From: Chondrus crispus
Lineage: Eukaryota; Rhodophyta; Florideophyceae; Gigartinales; Gigartinaceae
Direction of reading: 5' to 3'
Assembly: GCF_000350225.1 (NCBI RefSeq)
Contig: NW_005179270.1
Location: forward strand, 1-64,000
Length of the DNA stretch: 64,000 nucleotides
Shown: piece after piece, positions 20,781-30,082 of the stretch
How positions within the stretch are numbered: position 1 is the first letter of the stretch
Layout of the letters: every line of letters begins with the position of its first letter
The notes under the pieces: generated by a model
What the model saw: the letters and a program-made list of their open reading frames with translations, nothing else
What the model was told of the DNA's origin: nothing
Database searches by the model: none
Program-made: the position numbers and the translations under genes

Positions 20781-22562
20781 TCAGCTGGCCTCGCTGATGC
20801 AAATAGGCACACAACCACGACTGCGCTGTCTTGTGCATCTGCAGAAAGACCTACAGCACCCTGAGATGATTCTCCTTCGCCTCCCGCGATTAACACGTCT
20901 CCCTTGAGCTCTACGCATGCACCTATTGCGCCGCCGCGTGCAACGTGTCAACCTTCTGCGCTCCCGACGCTCCCGACGAGACAGAACCGGAGACCGAGAC
21001 GCTGACGGCGTCCCAGTTACAGCCCGGGAAGTAGACGGCGACGCTGACGGTGACGCAATCGCCGACGAGGACGGCGTGGGTGTTCTCGTTGCAGCCCTGG
21101 ACGGCGACGGCGGGACCTCAGACACAGATGCAGACGGTGACGGCGGGACCTCAGACGTAGATGCTGACGGCGAGGGAGGCATCTCAGACGTAGATGCTGA
21201 CGGCGACGGAGGTACCACAGACGTGGATGCAGACGGTGAGGGAGGCACCACAGACGTAGATGCAGACGGCGACGGCGGGACCTCAGACGCAGACGGCGAG
21301 GGCGGGACCTCAGACGTAGATGCCGACGGAGACGGCGGGACCTCAGACGTAGATGCCGACGGCGAGGGAGGCACCTCAGACGTAGATGCTGACGGCGACG
21401 GAGGTACAACAGACGTGGATGCAGACGGCGAGGGAGGCACCACAGACGTAGATGCAGACGGCGACGGCGGGACCTCAGACGCAGACGGCGAGGGCGGGAC
21501 CTCAGACGTAGACGCCGACGGAGAGGGCGGGACCTCAGACGTAGACGCCGACGGAGAGGGCGGGACCTCAGACGTAGATGCAGACGGTGACGGCGGGATC
21601 TCAGACGTAGATGCTGACGGCGAGGGAGGCACCCCAGACGTAGATGCTGACGGCGAGGGAGGAACCACAGACGTGGATGCTGACGGCGACGGCGGGACCT
21701 CAGACGTGGATGCAGACGGCGACGGCGGGACCTCAGACGCAGACGGCGAGGGCGGGACCTCAGACGTAGATGCCGACGGAGAGGGCGGGACCTCAGACAC
21801 AGATGCAGACGGTGACGGCGGGACCTCAGACGTAGATGCTGACGGCGAGGGAGGCACCTCAGACGTAGATGCTGACGGCGACGGAGGTACCTCAGACGTA
21901 GATGCTGACGGCGACGGAGGTACAACAGACGTGGATGCAGACGGCGAGGGAGGCACCACAGACGTAGATGCAGACGGCGACGGCGGGACCTCAGACGTAG
22001 ATGCCGACGGAGACGGCGGGACCTCAGACGTAGATGCTGACGGCGAGGGAGGCACCTCAGACGTAGATGCTGACGGCGACGGAGGTACCACAGACGTAGA
22101 TGCTGACGGCGACGGAGGCACTACAGATGTAGATGCAGACGGCGACGGCGGGACCTCAGACGCAGACGGCGAGGGCGGGACCTCAGACGTAGATGCCGAC
22201 GGAGAGGGCGGGACCTCAGACGTAGATGCTGACGGTGACGGCGGGACCTCAGACGTAGATGCCGACGGCGAGGGAGGCACCTCAGACGTAGATGCCGACG
22301 GCGACGGAGGCACCACAGACGTAGATGCCGACGGCGACGGCGGGACCTCAGACGTAGATGCTGACGGCGACGCCGGGACCTCAGACGTAGATGCTGACGG
22401 CGACGCCGGGACCTCAGACGTAGATGCCAACAGAGAGGGCGGGACCTCAGACGCAGATGCCGACGGCGACGGCGAAATCGCAGCCGGAGATGGCGACACT
22501 TGAGCTCTGGCGGAGACAACCAAGAGAAGCACGGTCAGAAAGATTTTGGCTTTCCATCGCAT
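20781..22562 (-). CDS. Secreted Ser/Pro repeat protein with basic Cys-rich tail
   Basis: From the ATG at 22560-22562 (MRWKAKIFL) the product has 593 residues; an ATG six codons upstream (22578-22580) is also possible. The signal peptide ends near SARA. About 42 repeats of an 11-residue unit such as SEVPPSPSAST follow (residues about 35-490), with V, G, I or M variants and several 9-residue units lacking ST. The last 110 residues are different: a short Thr/Ser/Pro spacer, then an Arg-rich region with eight Cys (motifs RCTRRRNRC, GCCRSFCRC, GCVPIC). Ser-Pro arrays of this type are usually O-glycosylated wall or mucilage proteins; the basic Cys-rich end could anchor or bind polyanions. Both roles are inferred. 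No relative outside the repeats is recognised. Confidence 0.75.
   Translation of the reverse strand: MRWKAKIFLTVLLLVVSARAQVSPSPAAISPSPSASASEVPPSLLASTSEVPASPSASTSEVPASPSASTSEVPPSPSASTSVVPPSPSASTSEVPPSPSASTSEVPPSPSASTSEVPPSPSASTSEVPPSPSASEVPPSPSASTSVVPPSPSASTSVVPPSPSASTSEVPPSPSASTSEVPPSPSASTSEVPPSPSASTSVVPPSPSASTSVVPPSPSASTSEVPPSPSASTSEVPPSPSASTSEVPPSPSASVSEVPPSPSASTSEVPPSPSASEVPPSPSASTSEVPPSPSASTSVVPPSPSASTSGVPPSPSASTSEIPPSPSASTSEVPPSPSASTSEVPPSPSASTSEVPPSPSASEVPPSPSASTSVVPPSPSASTSVVPPSPSASTSEVPPSPSASTSEVPPSPSASTSEVPPSPSASEVPPSPSASTSVVPPSPSASTSVVPPSPSASTSEMPPSPSASTSEVPPSPSASVSEVPPSPSRAATRTPTPSSSAIASPSASPSTSRAVTGTPSASRSPVLSRRERRERRRLTRCTRRRNRCMRRAQGRRVNRGRRRRIISGCCRSFCRCTRQRSRGCVPICISEAS
21095..22465 (-). 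repeat. 33-bp coding minisatellite
   Basis: DNA coding for the 11-residue units, repeated about 42 times with higher-order blocks (the order short unit, two VVPP units, three EVPP units recurs). Because the unit is a multiple of three, several frames stay open through it, including a long Asp/Gly-rich frame on the plus strand. Confidence 0.9.
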
Positions 22563-22687
22563 TTGAAACCCGTAACCCATGGCGAAAGGGCGATATGGGA
22601 GAGCGAGACTGTGATGTAATTGAGCAAGGGAACGCTTTTGGCGCTGCTGTTCACGAGAAGTCCATGTTTCTCAGCACCACCAAGTTA

Positions 22688-22698
22688 GGCTTTTATAT
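22688..22698 (-). promoter_or_regulatory. TATA box of the Ser/Pro repeat gene
   Basis: On the minus strand CATATAAAAGC lies about 130 bp upstream of the likely ATG, the same arrangement as for the two other secreted-protein genes. Confidence 0.6.
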
Positions 22699-22699
22699 G

Positions 22700-23517
22700 G
22701 ATAGAGCAGACGGTAATCATTCCCATGACCTGTATTCTAGATGCCTCAGCGCCGAAGAGTAAAGCTTTACCATCTAAGCTAAAAGGGAGCTTTTTAGCCT
22801 AGGCATGCGGTTGTTAAACAGCAGTTACGGCTTCTCATAACTCAACATCAATCGTGATAAATCTGTCTCGAGAATGGACCAGCGATGCGAATAGTCGATT
22901 AGTTGCTTCATGTTCGGGATTGCTAATTAGCCAAAATATCGCGTGTGAGCACTTGTATCTCTCGCACAACCTCCTGTAAGCATCCCTTCGCCTGCACGCG
23001 ACGGCTCTCGAGTCAGCAAGCTTTACAAGTTGTTCCTGTTCTGTGAGCGCGTGAAGATATGTACCGCAATTTACTTGAGACATTTGTTTGATATTCGATC
23101 TTTGCTAATAAACAAGCATCCCGGATGTTACTGTTTTACGCGTGAACTGAACTTGAGGGTTCGTTTTCGTTGATGATGTAATATTGTCTCCAACAATAGT
23201 TACAGAGCGATTGATCCGGCGTTGTGTAAAGTACAGTAGCTCAGCTTATTGAAACTGATCAATCACTATCCGTCTCTATCACTACACTATAACCTCTTTA
23301 TAGATGGAACGCGGCGATTGATCTACTATATGCTGGTCTGTTGCTCTCGTGACAGAAGGCACTCAGGATGGCATCAAGTTTCATGGATGGGACATGCTGT
23401 AGGTGGGTCATCGCAGTTTTTTCGCGCTACAGTATATGATTCGTCCCCTCTGCTCTGTCATAAGGTGGCGCTTTCGGCACAGCAAAGTATTAAGCCTGAG
23501 TGTACGGCCCTGTGAGG
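22700..23517. other. Intergenic DNA
   Basis: No gene recognised. Confidence 0.4.
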
Positions 23518-23759
23518 CATAACCGTAAACTGGTTACGGTTATGCTTTTACGGTTATGTACAGTAACTGTGTATTTCCTGCACGTACAGTATTACGAAGG
23601 GTACCCTTCGAAGGGTACCGGTACTGTATACTGTATCTTCGTACTGTCACGAGAATTGTGTGAATGAATGTACGACTGTGCGCAGAAGAACGCTTGATGC
23701 GTTAATGGACACTACGTAGAGTACAAATTGGATGGCAAACAGTACCCTTCGAAGGGTAC
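23518..23759. repeat. Cluster of palindromes
   Basis: CATAACCGTAA (23518-23528) pairs with TTACGGTTATG (23534-23544). The 18-bp perfect palindrome GTACCCTTCGAAGGGTAC occurs at 23601-23618 and again at 23742-23759. No coding sequence is associated. Confidence 0.8.
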
Positions 23760-23911
23760 GGCACAAGTTTATGTACGTGGTAGGGACTGAGCGGGCGGTT
23801 GGTATGCTGTATGACGATCCGGAACGAGACGATACCTGCCTCCCTGCTGTTCAGCTAGGCGGGAGCAGTCGGATGTGTAGCTACACGTCCGACCCTTCGA
23901 GCCTATGTTAT

Positions 23912-24163
23912 NNNNNNNNNNNNNNNNNNNNNNNNNNNNNNNNNNNNNNNNNNNNNNNNNNNNNNNNNNNNNNNNNNNNNNNNNNNNNNNNNNNNNNNNN
24001 NNNNNNNNNNNNNNNNNNNNNNNNNNNNNNNNNNNNNNNNNNNNNNNNNNNNNNNNNNNNNNNNNNNNNNNNNNNNNNNNNNNNNNNNNNNNNNNNNNNN
24101 NNNNNNNNNNNNNNNNNNNNNNNNNNNNNNNNNNNNNNNNNNNNNNNNNNNNNNNNNNNNNNN
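23912..24163. other. Assembly gap (252 N)
   Basis: Run of N. Not a round placeholder, so its size was probably estimated. Confidence 0.95.
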
Positions 24164-25090
24164 AGAGCCAACCGGCGAGACAATTTATTGTCGGTGACAT
24201 CACCGATGTAAGGGCGGCACGTGGTTGAGGTGGGGAGACCGTCAAAGTCGCATGCTGCTATATCCTAATCGATACTCATATACCGAAAGCTCGTAATTAC
24301 TAGCGCGCAGTGTCTGTATGCTGCACAAGCCCAGGGAACGATCCCTCCATGCTGGCAATGGTAACCCCGGTGGAGGCGTGATGGCCATGGCTGGAATATG
24401 CCCAAGTAAGATTGCCTTAGATTAGACAAGGGTGCGAGTGCGCGCATCTGCACACACCCGCTCCACATCGCCTTTCCCAGCCCCACATGCGTAAACGCCG
24501 ACGGTCGCTTGTGCTCTTGCTTTAGCGACCTCATGAAAAAAGCAGACTTGTTTTCAAGAGTTACCCACTAACCGATTTAAGTTAAATTTTGTGTATTCCG
24601 TAGTCGTGTAGCTTGTGTTCGCGTGAAAATTTGTCTAAAGCAACACTACCGGTACGCGATACGGAGAAACTGTATAATCCACTTTCCGCACGTAAGCATG
24701 AATAGCGCAGTACAGTATACAGATGTATACGTAGGAAAACAGAAATACTTGTTTGCAAAGAACAGCCTTCACGGCCCTCAAAACTCGTGCATCCTCAAAA
24801 AGTGGGACCCGTCAAAATATAATACAATCTCCCGTGTGCTCGTATTGGATAGACTTGAGTCATCGTCCTTTGTATCACATGAACTTCTTAAATCCATGGC
24901 ATGCTTTTCCGAGCACTGTAAAATATTCGCATAGAGGTGCGTACAACTTTGGACCTACAGTATATCAGTTTCTGGTGCGTACAGTTACAGTCCTCGTGCA
25001 ACCCACAGGTCCAGCAATCGCTCTTTTTGTTAGAATACAGTTCGCGATTTTTGTACGTGGATCCGCCATGGAACTCCAGTACTGTACCAT
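24164..25090. other. Intergenic DNA
   Basis: Open frames of about 100 codons exist, but none shows a protein signature. Confidence 0.35.
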
Positions 25091-25185
25091 TGTTAATCTG
25101 CACGCATGGAACCAACGAAGGAAATGGATATGATAAATCAGGCTTGCGATTCTCGAAATGGGAATCTGAAATTCAGGGTTGATAT
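25091..25185 (+). repeat. 95-bp direct repeat, copy 1
   Basis: The stretch TGTTAATCTGCACGCATGG...AGGGTTGATAT is identical by eye to 32394-32488. It ends 36 bp before the Copia element. Confidence 0.85.
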
Positions 25186-25221
25186 CGCATACATGGCATA
25201 TGCGCCAAATACAGTATCCTG

Positions 25222-25424
25222 TGTGCTGCAAGATCGATGGCTCGGTTTACTGTGATCGCGTCTCTATCTACCTTATGTAGGGATGGTAGCGATCCGTAGG
25301 CCGGCGGCGATCGTGGTGAGTTGATCGCTGTTGTACGTGTGCTACGTGTGTGTGTATGGCTCTCATGACTGCTGACGCATTGCTGTTGGGGCGTCGACGT
25401 TTGTTTTTATGGCTCTCATGACAC
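25222..25424 (-). repeat. 3' LTR of the Copia element, with an extra 54 bp
   Basis: 25222-25370 matches the 149-bp 5' LTR except at two positions (25226, 25370). A further 54 bp, starting with a second TGTCATGAGAGCCATA, lie between it and the purine tract, so the 3' LTR is longer than the 5' LTR. The stop codon of the polyprotein falls in the first bases of this extra part. Confidence 0.75.
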
Positions 25425-28400
25425 TCCCCCTGTCGACGGCGCTGCAGTTTTGCCGTCTGCAGTCGTGTGGTTTCTGAGCTGTAGTTTGGGGAGGAGGCGC
25501 GTGTATGCTTGACGACGCAGCGGTTTTGTGAGGATGTCCGCGAGTTGTTCGTCCGTGGGGACATGTGCAATGGCAATTGTGCCCTTTTGGGCTTGATGCG
25601 TGAGGTAGTGATGCCTCAGATCTATGAATTTTCGCCTCTTCGTCGGTCCCGTGCTGTTGGCAACGTGGATGGCAGACTGGTTGTCTATCATCAAGGGGGT
25701 CGGGGATTGCGGCAGCATGTGCACGTCCTGTAGCAGACGTCGGATCCACGTGGTCTTCTGTGCGGCGGAGGTGGCCGCAATATATTCTGCCTCACAGGTG
25801 GATAAGGCTGTGATGTTTTGCTTGAGGGACCCCCAACATATCGGTGTGCCGTTGTATGTGTGGAGGGTCCCCGATATGGACTTCCTGTCCGTGATGTCGG
25901 CGGCGAAATCGGCATCGGCATACAAGACAAGGAGGTTCTGCGGTTTCTCTTTGTCTGCTTGCTTGCCGGCTCGGAACGTGAGGCCTGTGTTTGGTGTGCC
26001 CTTGAGGTACCTTATCAGGCGTTTTAGTGCGTTCCAGTGCCTTTGCGTCGGGTTGTTGGCCGCTACTGCTAGTCTGTTTGCCAGGAAGTAGATGTCTAGT
26101 CGCGTCGAGTCAGCGACATAGCGTAAGTCCCCAATGATCTGCTGGTATTTTTTGAGTGTGTGCAGTTGGGTCTCGTCTTTGTCTGTTGGCTTGTGGAGCA
26201 GGACACCGTCGCAGTATGGGGTGTCTTTAGCATTGCATTTGGCCATGTCCACTTGCTGTACTATGTAGTTGATGGCGTTGGGCTGGTAGATGTGAATGTC
26301 TCCATTTTGGTGTCGTGTCACCGTCCATCCGAGAAAAGTCCTGTGTTCCCCTAGGCGTTTGATGTTGTACGCTTTCGCTAGGGCTGCGGCGAACTCGTCT
26401 TTGAGTTTTGCGGTTGAGGCGAGTACTGTGAAGTCATCCATGCTGACAGCAGCAATTATATGTTCTTTGCCTTTTGTTTTGGACCAGAGGCACAGGTCTG
26501 CTTCGCTTTGCTTGAAGTTGTCCTTTCGTAGGAGTGTGAAGACTGCAGATAGGTATGTGTGGCCGGCGGATGGCGTCCCGTATATGTTCATGTTTAGTTT
26601 TCCGCCTTGGCAGGCATGTTTGTATGTGCCATTGAATCTGGCATGCTGTCTCACATATACTGTTTCTCCTCCGTTGTGCGCGAATTTTTCGTGTAGGTAC
26701 GCTGACTTGATATCGATGTGTTCGATGTGCATGCGGTACTTTGCCGCTATTCCAAACATTGCGCGTACTGTGGTCTTGTCGGCCATGTACGTTGTAGTTT
26801 TGGATGGGTCGTAGTGCTTGTGTGGTAGCATTTTGTCCCCCCTTGCAGAGCATCGGGCTTTTCTCGATGCAATTTGTCCTTTGCTGTCCCTCTTGTAACG
26901 GTATCCCATTTTTAGGGGTATCAGTCTCCGTTTCTTGGGGATTTCGGAGTCGGGTATCCACTGTACTACGTTCATGGCGTCGAGGTTGTCGAGTTCGGCG
27001 TTGTGTGCTTTTTCCCATTCGGCAGCGTCGGGGTATTTTTTGGCTTGTCCGGGGTGAGCTGGGGCGGGTGTGGTGCCTGTTATCTCTTTTGGCGTGCGAT
27101 GCGGGGTGAAGGCTTTCGTGGCGTATGTGCGTGAGGCTACAGGATCGGTGGTGCTGTGGTATGGTTGGAAGTTGACGCATCGAACTCGTCGTGGTCTGTT
27201 CGTGTCGAGTTCGAGGACCATTATGTGGTTTTCGTCGATGCCATGGAGGTACCTGGCGGGTGTTGCCCTGTGTGCGAGTTTTGATATTTGTTTCCGATTT
27301 GCTAACTCAGGTACTGTACCGAGCTGTCCGAACAGCAGGAATTGCGGGACGTCGGGGGTGGCATTGGTCCAAATGGTGTAGGGAAGGGTGTTGATCCCGT
27401 GGTGGAGTATATTGTTGTACTTGAATGCAGCGTCCCTTACTGCGTCTTGCCAGTGCGTCTTGGGTAGTGAGCTGTGGTGGAGGGGGGCTCTGGCTGAGTT
27501 CATGAGTGTACTGTTTATCCTTTCCGCGATCCCATTTTGTTGGGGCGTGTGTGGGACTGTAGTGCTGTGCATGACGTTGTGCGATCTGTATACGGCGTTG
27601 GCGCTGTCTGATACATATTCTTTCGTGTTGTCTGTGTGGAACAGTCTCGGTTTGCACCCTTTTCGTTTTTGGAGGGCGGTGAGGATGACATCCAGCCTGT
27701 GCGGTGTTTCTGCTCTTGATTGCAGAAAGTCGACTATGAGGTAGCGGGATCGGGTGTCTATTACTGTGAGTATATATTTGTTGGCTTGCCTGGATGTGGG
27801 GTTGAATGGTCCACATATATCACTGCTTAAGGCGGCTCCTACTCGGTAGTTGTGCGTCTTGGGGTAGTGCGGTGCGGGCTGCTGCTTCGCTGCAGCGCAG
27901 CTCGAGCAGGTGATCCGCGGTGGTCGTTGCCTGAGTGTGGGCGGGAGGTTTGGCAGGAGGCCGAGTTTGGCCATTTTCTGGAGCGTTGTTGGTCTGATGT
28001 GATTGAACAGTACATGATAGTGGTGGAAGTCCCTTTCTACAGCTGGGTGTGCTGGGGTGTGCGGTGGGGGCGCTGGGTTGTGCATTTGATGTAGTGGGAT
28101 TTTTTCTGCACGTGGTGCGGTGTACACCGCGTGGCCACATGGCCACGTGCTAGTGTGCGGCTTGGCTTTGGCGTCGCTGTCTTCTTTTTTTGTTTTTGGA
28201 TTTGGGGCTTTTTTGGTTTGGGTATCGGGTCTTTTGGAATTTTTTATTGACCGTTGGGGTATGGTCCGGGCTGCCATGCCGTTACCTTTGTTTTTGGGGA
28301 GATCCAGGTAGTACATGCCTTTCCTGAATCGTGCTTGCGCTACTATTTGTGGCGGGTGTGTGCTCGTGTCGAGTACAGTGGCCTGTGTGGGTGTGAACCG

Positions 28401-29924
28401 GACCTCTTCCCATTGCTCTGCTATGTCGTGAACTGATAGCAGGTTGGATCGCATTGCTGGGTTGGCGATCGCTGGGACTCGTATGTGCCTATTCGTACTG
28501 GTCCGTATATGTATCATCCCCTTGTGTGTGGCGGGTGGCGTGATGTTGGTGGCCGTGTTAGTTCGGATGATTTGTCGGAGTGGTTTCATGTTCGTCGTAG
28601 GTTTGCGAACATGCGACGGATGCGCTCCTGAGTCGAGGGCATACTGCTTACCTTCGCATATTTCCTCGTCAGTCACCTGTTGCGCGGTTGTGTTGTCGTG
28701 TTCGTCGCGGGTGCTGGCCATTTGCCCGGTGGTTGTTTTGGGCGGCGGACGTGTTTGCCGAGGGGTTATGCGCTTCTTATCGGTATTCGTGTACCATTTT
28801 TCCGCATTTTCCCTTGTGGCTGCATTGCCGCGTTGGGGTTGATCGGGGTGGGTCGTTGATCCTCTGCCTTGCCTCCGGCTGCGAGTTCGTCGTCTCATTG
28901 CCTGGTAGTTGGGGCTGTCTGCCCATTGGTCTGTCGTATTCATGCCTTGTGGACGTTGTTGCCGGATTTCCTGTTTTTCGTCTTCTCGAGCTTGTATGGA
29001 TTTGAGTCGTTGGACGAGGTTGGCTATGGTTGTGGGGATTGTGTTGTTCGCGATCCACATGTCGGGTAGGTGTCGCAATGCCGGGTGCGAGTTGAGGCCG
29101 TGTATGATGAATTCTATCGTGACAGATTCATCATGTTGAATGCTGGGGTACTCTGCGAGACACATTTTTGTCCGTATGGTTCGGTGTGCTGCGATGTATT
29201 CATCGATGTCCCCTCCCGCCTTGATCTTTGTGCGTTGTGCTTCTTGTTTGAGGATGAGGTGAGTGGTTGGCGTTGAGTCAGTGAAGTGTGCTTTGATCTC
29301 TGCCAGAAGCTGGTGAGGGGTAACGCTGAGGTCCATGTCGATTGTGCTTGCCAGATCCGCAGGGAGGCTAGTCATGATCCTCATGCGAAGGAATGCACAT
29401 TTTCTGCGGTATATGGAATGATACGGGCTCGTTACTGTGGGGGGTGGTGAGCTTTCGTCGAGGGCTGCCTCGACGTTGTTGATTATCGCTATGTCGTGGA
29501 GGCTTTGCGTCCATAGCTTGTAGTTCGTTCCGTCCCTTGCGAGTGGAGGTAGTTGTCCATGCATTCTTGTGTCAGCTTGGGGCATTTCGGGTGCTATTTC
29601 TGGCTGGCTTGACATTTGTGGGCGCTCTGCAGGTGTTGTCGGGGCGTGTTGTGTTGGCTCTACGGGGGTGATCGGAGCTTGGTGTTGTGGCTCTACGATT
29701 GTGTGCGGAGCGGGTTGTGTTGGCTCTACGGGGGTGATCGGAGCTTGGTGTTGTGGCTCTACGGATGTGGTCAGAGCGGGTTGTGTTGGCTCTACGCTTG
29801 CTGGCGGAGCTTGTGGGGTTGGGGCAACGGGGCTTTGTGGTGCCGTGCTATCGCTGTCCTGATCTCGTCCGGGTGGGCAGTATACGAGATGATCGTCTTG
29901 TAGTGGTGCGTGGTTAGGGTCCAT
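25416..29924 (-). CDS. Copia Gag-Pol polyprotein
   Basis: The frame from the ATG at 29922-29924 (MDPNHAPLQDD) encodes 1502 residues without a break. It is open further upstream through the LTR, but that part is not element coding sequence. In order: a Gag domain with a Pro-rich start, no CCHC zinc knuckle; protease with YALDSGAHPSHV; GAG-pre-integrase with a His pair (HYHVLFNHIR) and CSSC; integrase with D (SSDICGPF), D (HTDNTKEY) and E (QNGIAERINS); RT with ARCSARGD, HIDIKSAYLHEKF and the catalytic SMDD (instead of the common YVDD); RNase H with LYADADFAAD and CEAEYIAATSAAQ. It makes the virus-like particle, copies the RNA and inserts the DNA. All expected catalytic residues are present, so it may be active. 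Confidence 0.95.
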   Translation of the reverse strand: MDPNHAPLQDDHLVYCPPGRDQDSDSTAPQSPVAPTPQAPPASVEPTQPALTTSVEPQHQAPITPVEPTQPAPHTIVEPQHQAPITPVEPTQHAPTTPAERPQMSSQPEIAPEMPQADTRMHGQLPPLARDGTNYKLWTQSLHDIAIINNVEAALDESSPPPTVTSPYHSIYRRKCAFLRMRIMTSLPADLASTIDMDLSVTPHQLLAEIKAHFTDSTPTTHLILKQEAQRTKIKAGGDIDEYIAAHRTIRTKMCLAEYPSIQHDESVTIEFIIHGLNSHPALRHLPDMWIANNTIPTTIANLVQRLKSIQAREDEKQEIRQQRPQGMNTTDQWADSPNYQAMRRRTRSRRQGRGSTTHPDQPQRGNAATRENAEKWYTNTDKKRITPRQTRPPPKTTTGQMASTRDEHDNTTAQQVTDEEICEGKQYALDSGAHPSHVRKPTTNMKPLRQIIRTNTATNITPPATHKGMIHIRTSTNRHIRVPAIANPAMRSNLLSVHDIAEQWEEVRFTPTQATVLDTSTHPPQIVAQARFRKGMYYLDLPKNKGNGMAARTIPQRSIKNSKRPDTQTKKAPNPKTKKEDSDAKAKPHTSTWPCGHAVYTAPRAEKIPLHQMHNPAPPPHTPAHPAVERDFHHYHVLFNHIRPTTLQKMAKLGLLPNLPPTLRQRPPRITCSSCAAAKQQPAPHYPKTHNYRVGAALSSDICGPFNPTSRQANKYILTVIDTRSRYLIVDFLQSRAETPHRLDVILTALQKRKGCKPRLFHTDNTKEYVSDSANAVYRSHNVMHSTTVPHTPQQNGIAERINSTLMNSARAPLHHSSLPKTHWQDAVRDAAFKYNNILHHGINTLPYTIWTNATPDVPQFLLFGQLGTVPELANRKQISKLAHRATPARYLHGIDENHIMVLELDTNRPRRVRCVNFQPYHSTTDPVASRTYATKAFTPHRTPKEITGTTPAPAHPGQAKKYPDAAEWEKAHNAELDNLDAMNVVQWIPDSEIPKKRRLIPLKMGYRYKRDSKGQIASRKARCSARGDKMLPHKHYDPSKTTTYMADKTTVRAMFGIAAKYRMHIEHIDIKSAYLHEKFAHNGGETVYVRQHARFNGTYKHACQGGKLNMNIYGTPSAGHTYLSAVFTLLRKDNFKQSEADLCLWSKTKGKEHIIAAVSMDDFTVLASTAKLKDEFAAALAKAYNIKRLGEHRTFLGWTVTRHQNGDIHIYQPNAINYIVQQVDMAKCNAKDTPYCDGVLLHKPTDKDETQLHTLKKYQQIIGDLRYVADSTRLDIYFLANRLAVAANNPTQRHWNALKRLIRYLKGTPNTGLTFRAGKQADKEKPQNLLVLYADADFAADITDRKSISGTLHTYNGTPICWGSLKQNITALSTCEAEYIAATSAAQKTTWIRRLLQDVHMLPQSPTPLMIDNQSAIHVANSTGPTKRRKFIDLRHHYLTHQAQKGTIAIAHVPTDEQLADILTKPLRRQAYTRLLPKLQLRNHTTADGKTAAPSTGGVS

Positions 29925-29928
29925 AACC
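29917..29928 (-). promoter_or_regulatory. Putative primer-binding site of the Copia element
   Basis: GGTTATGGACCC directly follows the 5' LTR in element orientation and overlaps the start codon. It resembles internal (half-tRNA) initiator-Met primer sites used by some Copia elements; the assignment is inference. Confidence 0.4.
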
Positions 29929-30077
29929 TGTGATGCAAGATCGATGGCTCGGTTTACTGTGATCGCGTCTCTATCTACCTTATGTAGGGATGGTAGCGAT
30001 CCGTAGGCCGGCGGCGATCGTGGTGAGTTGATCGCTGTTGTACGTGTGCTACGTGTGTGTGTATGGCTCTCATGACA
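29929..30077 (-). repeat. 5' LTR of the Copia element (149 bp)
   Basis: TG...CA ends, directly followed outward by the duplication TCCTG. Unusually short for an LTR. Confidence 0.9.
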
Positions 30078-30082
30078 TCCTG

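Larger units (their letters stand above)
25222..30077 (-). mobile_element. Copia-type LTR retrotransposon, nearly intact
   Basis: The element is flanked by the duplication TCCTG (25217-25221 and 30078-30082). In element orientation (minus) the 5' LTR is 29929-30077. It runs from TGTCATGAGAGCC to CTTGCATCACA. The 3' LTR reaches 25222. A purine tract ACAGGGGGAG lies directly upstream of TGTCATGAG at 25424. One uninterrupted Gag-Pol frame fills the inside, with the order protease, integrase, RT, RNase H that defines Ty1/Copia. Few LTR differences, an intact frame and a perfect duplication indicate a recent insertion. Confidence 0.95.

Noticed and set aside
21095..22465. CRISPR-like array of regular repeats
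   Set aside because: Units are contiguous, codon-periodic and without spacers, and encode one secreted protein.
20917..22503. Long plus-strand frame rich in Asp, Gly, Thr and Val opposite the Ser/Pro repeat gene
   Set aside because: It is the antisense reading of a 33-bp repeat without stops. The minus strand has the signal peptide, TATA box and non-repeat tail, so the plus frame is a shadow.
22740..22800. tRNA-like stretch on the minus strand (TTAGCTTAGATGGTAAAGC resembling a D arm)
   Set aside because: No anticodon stem of correct size and no T arm with GGTTCGA; only the D-arm part fits.
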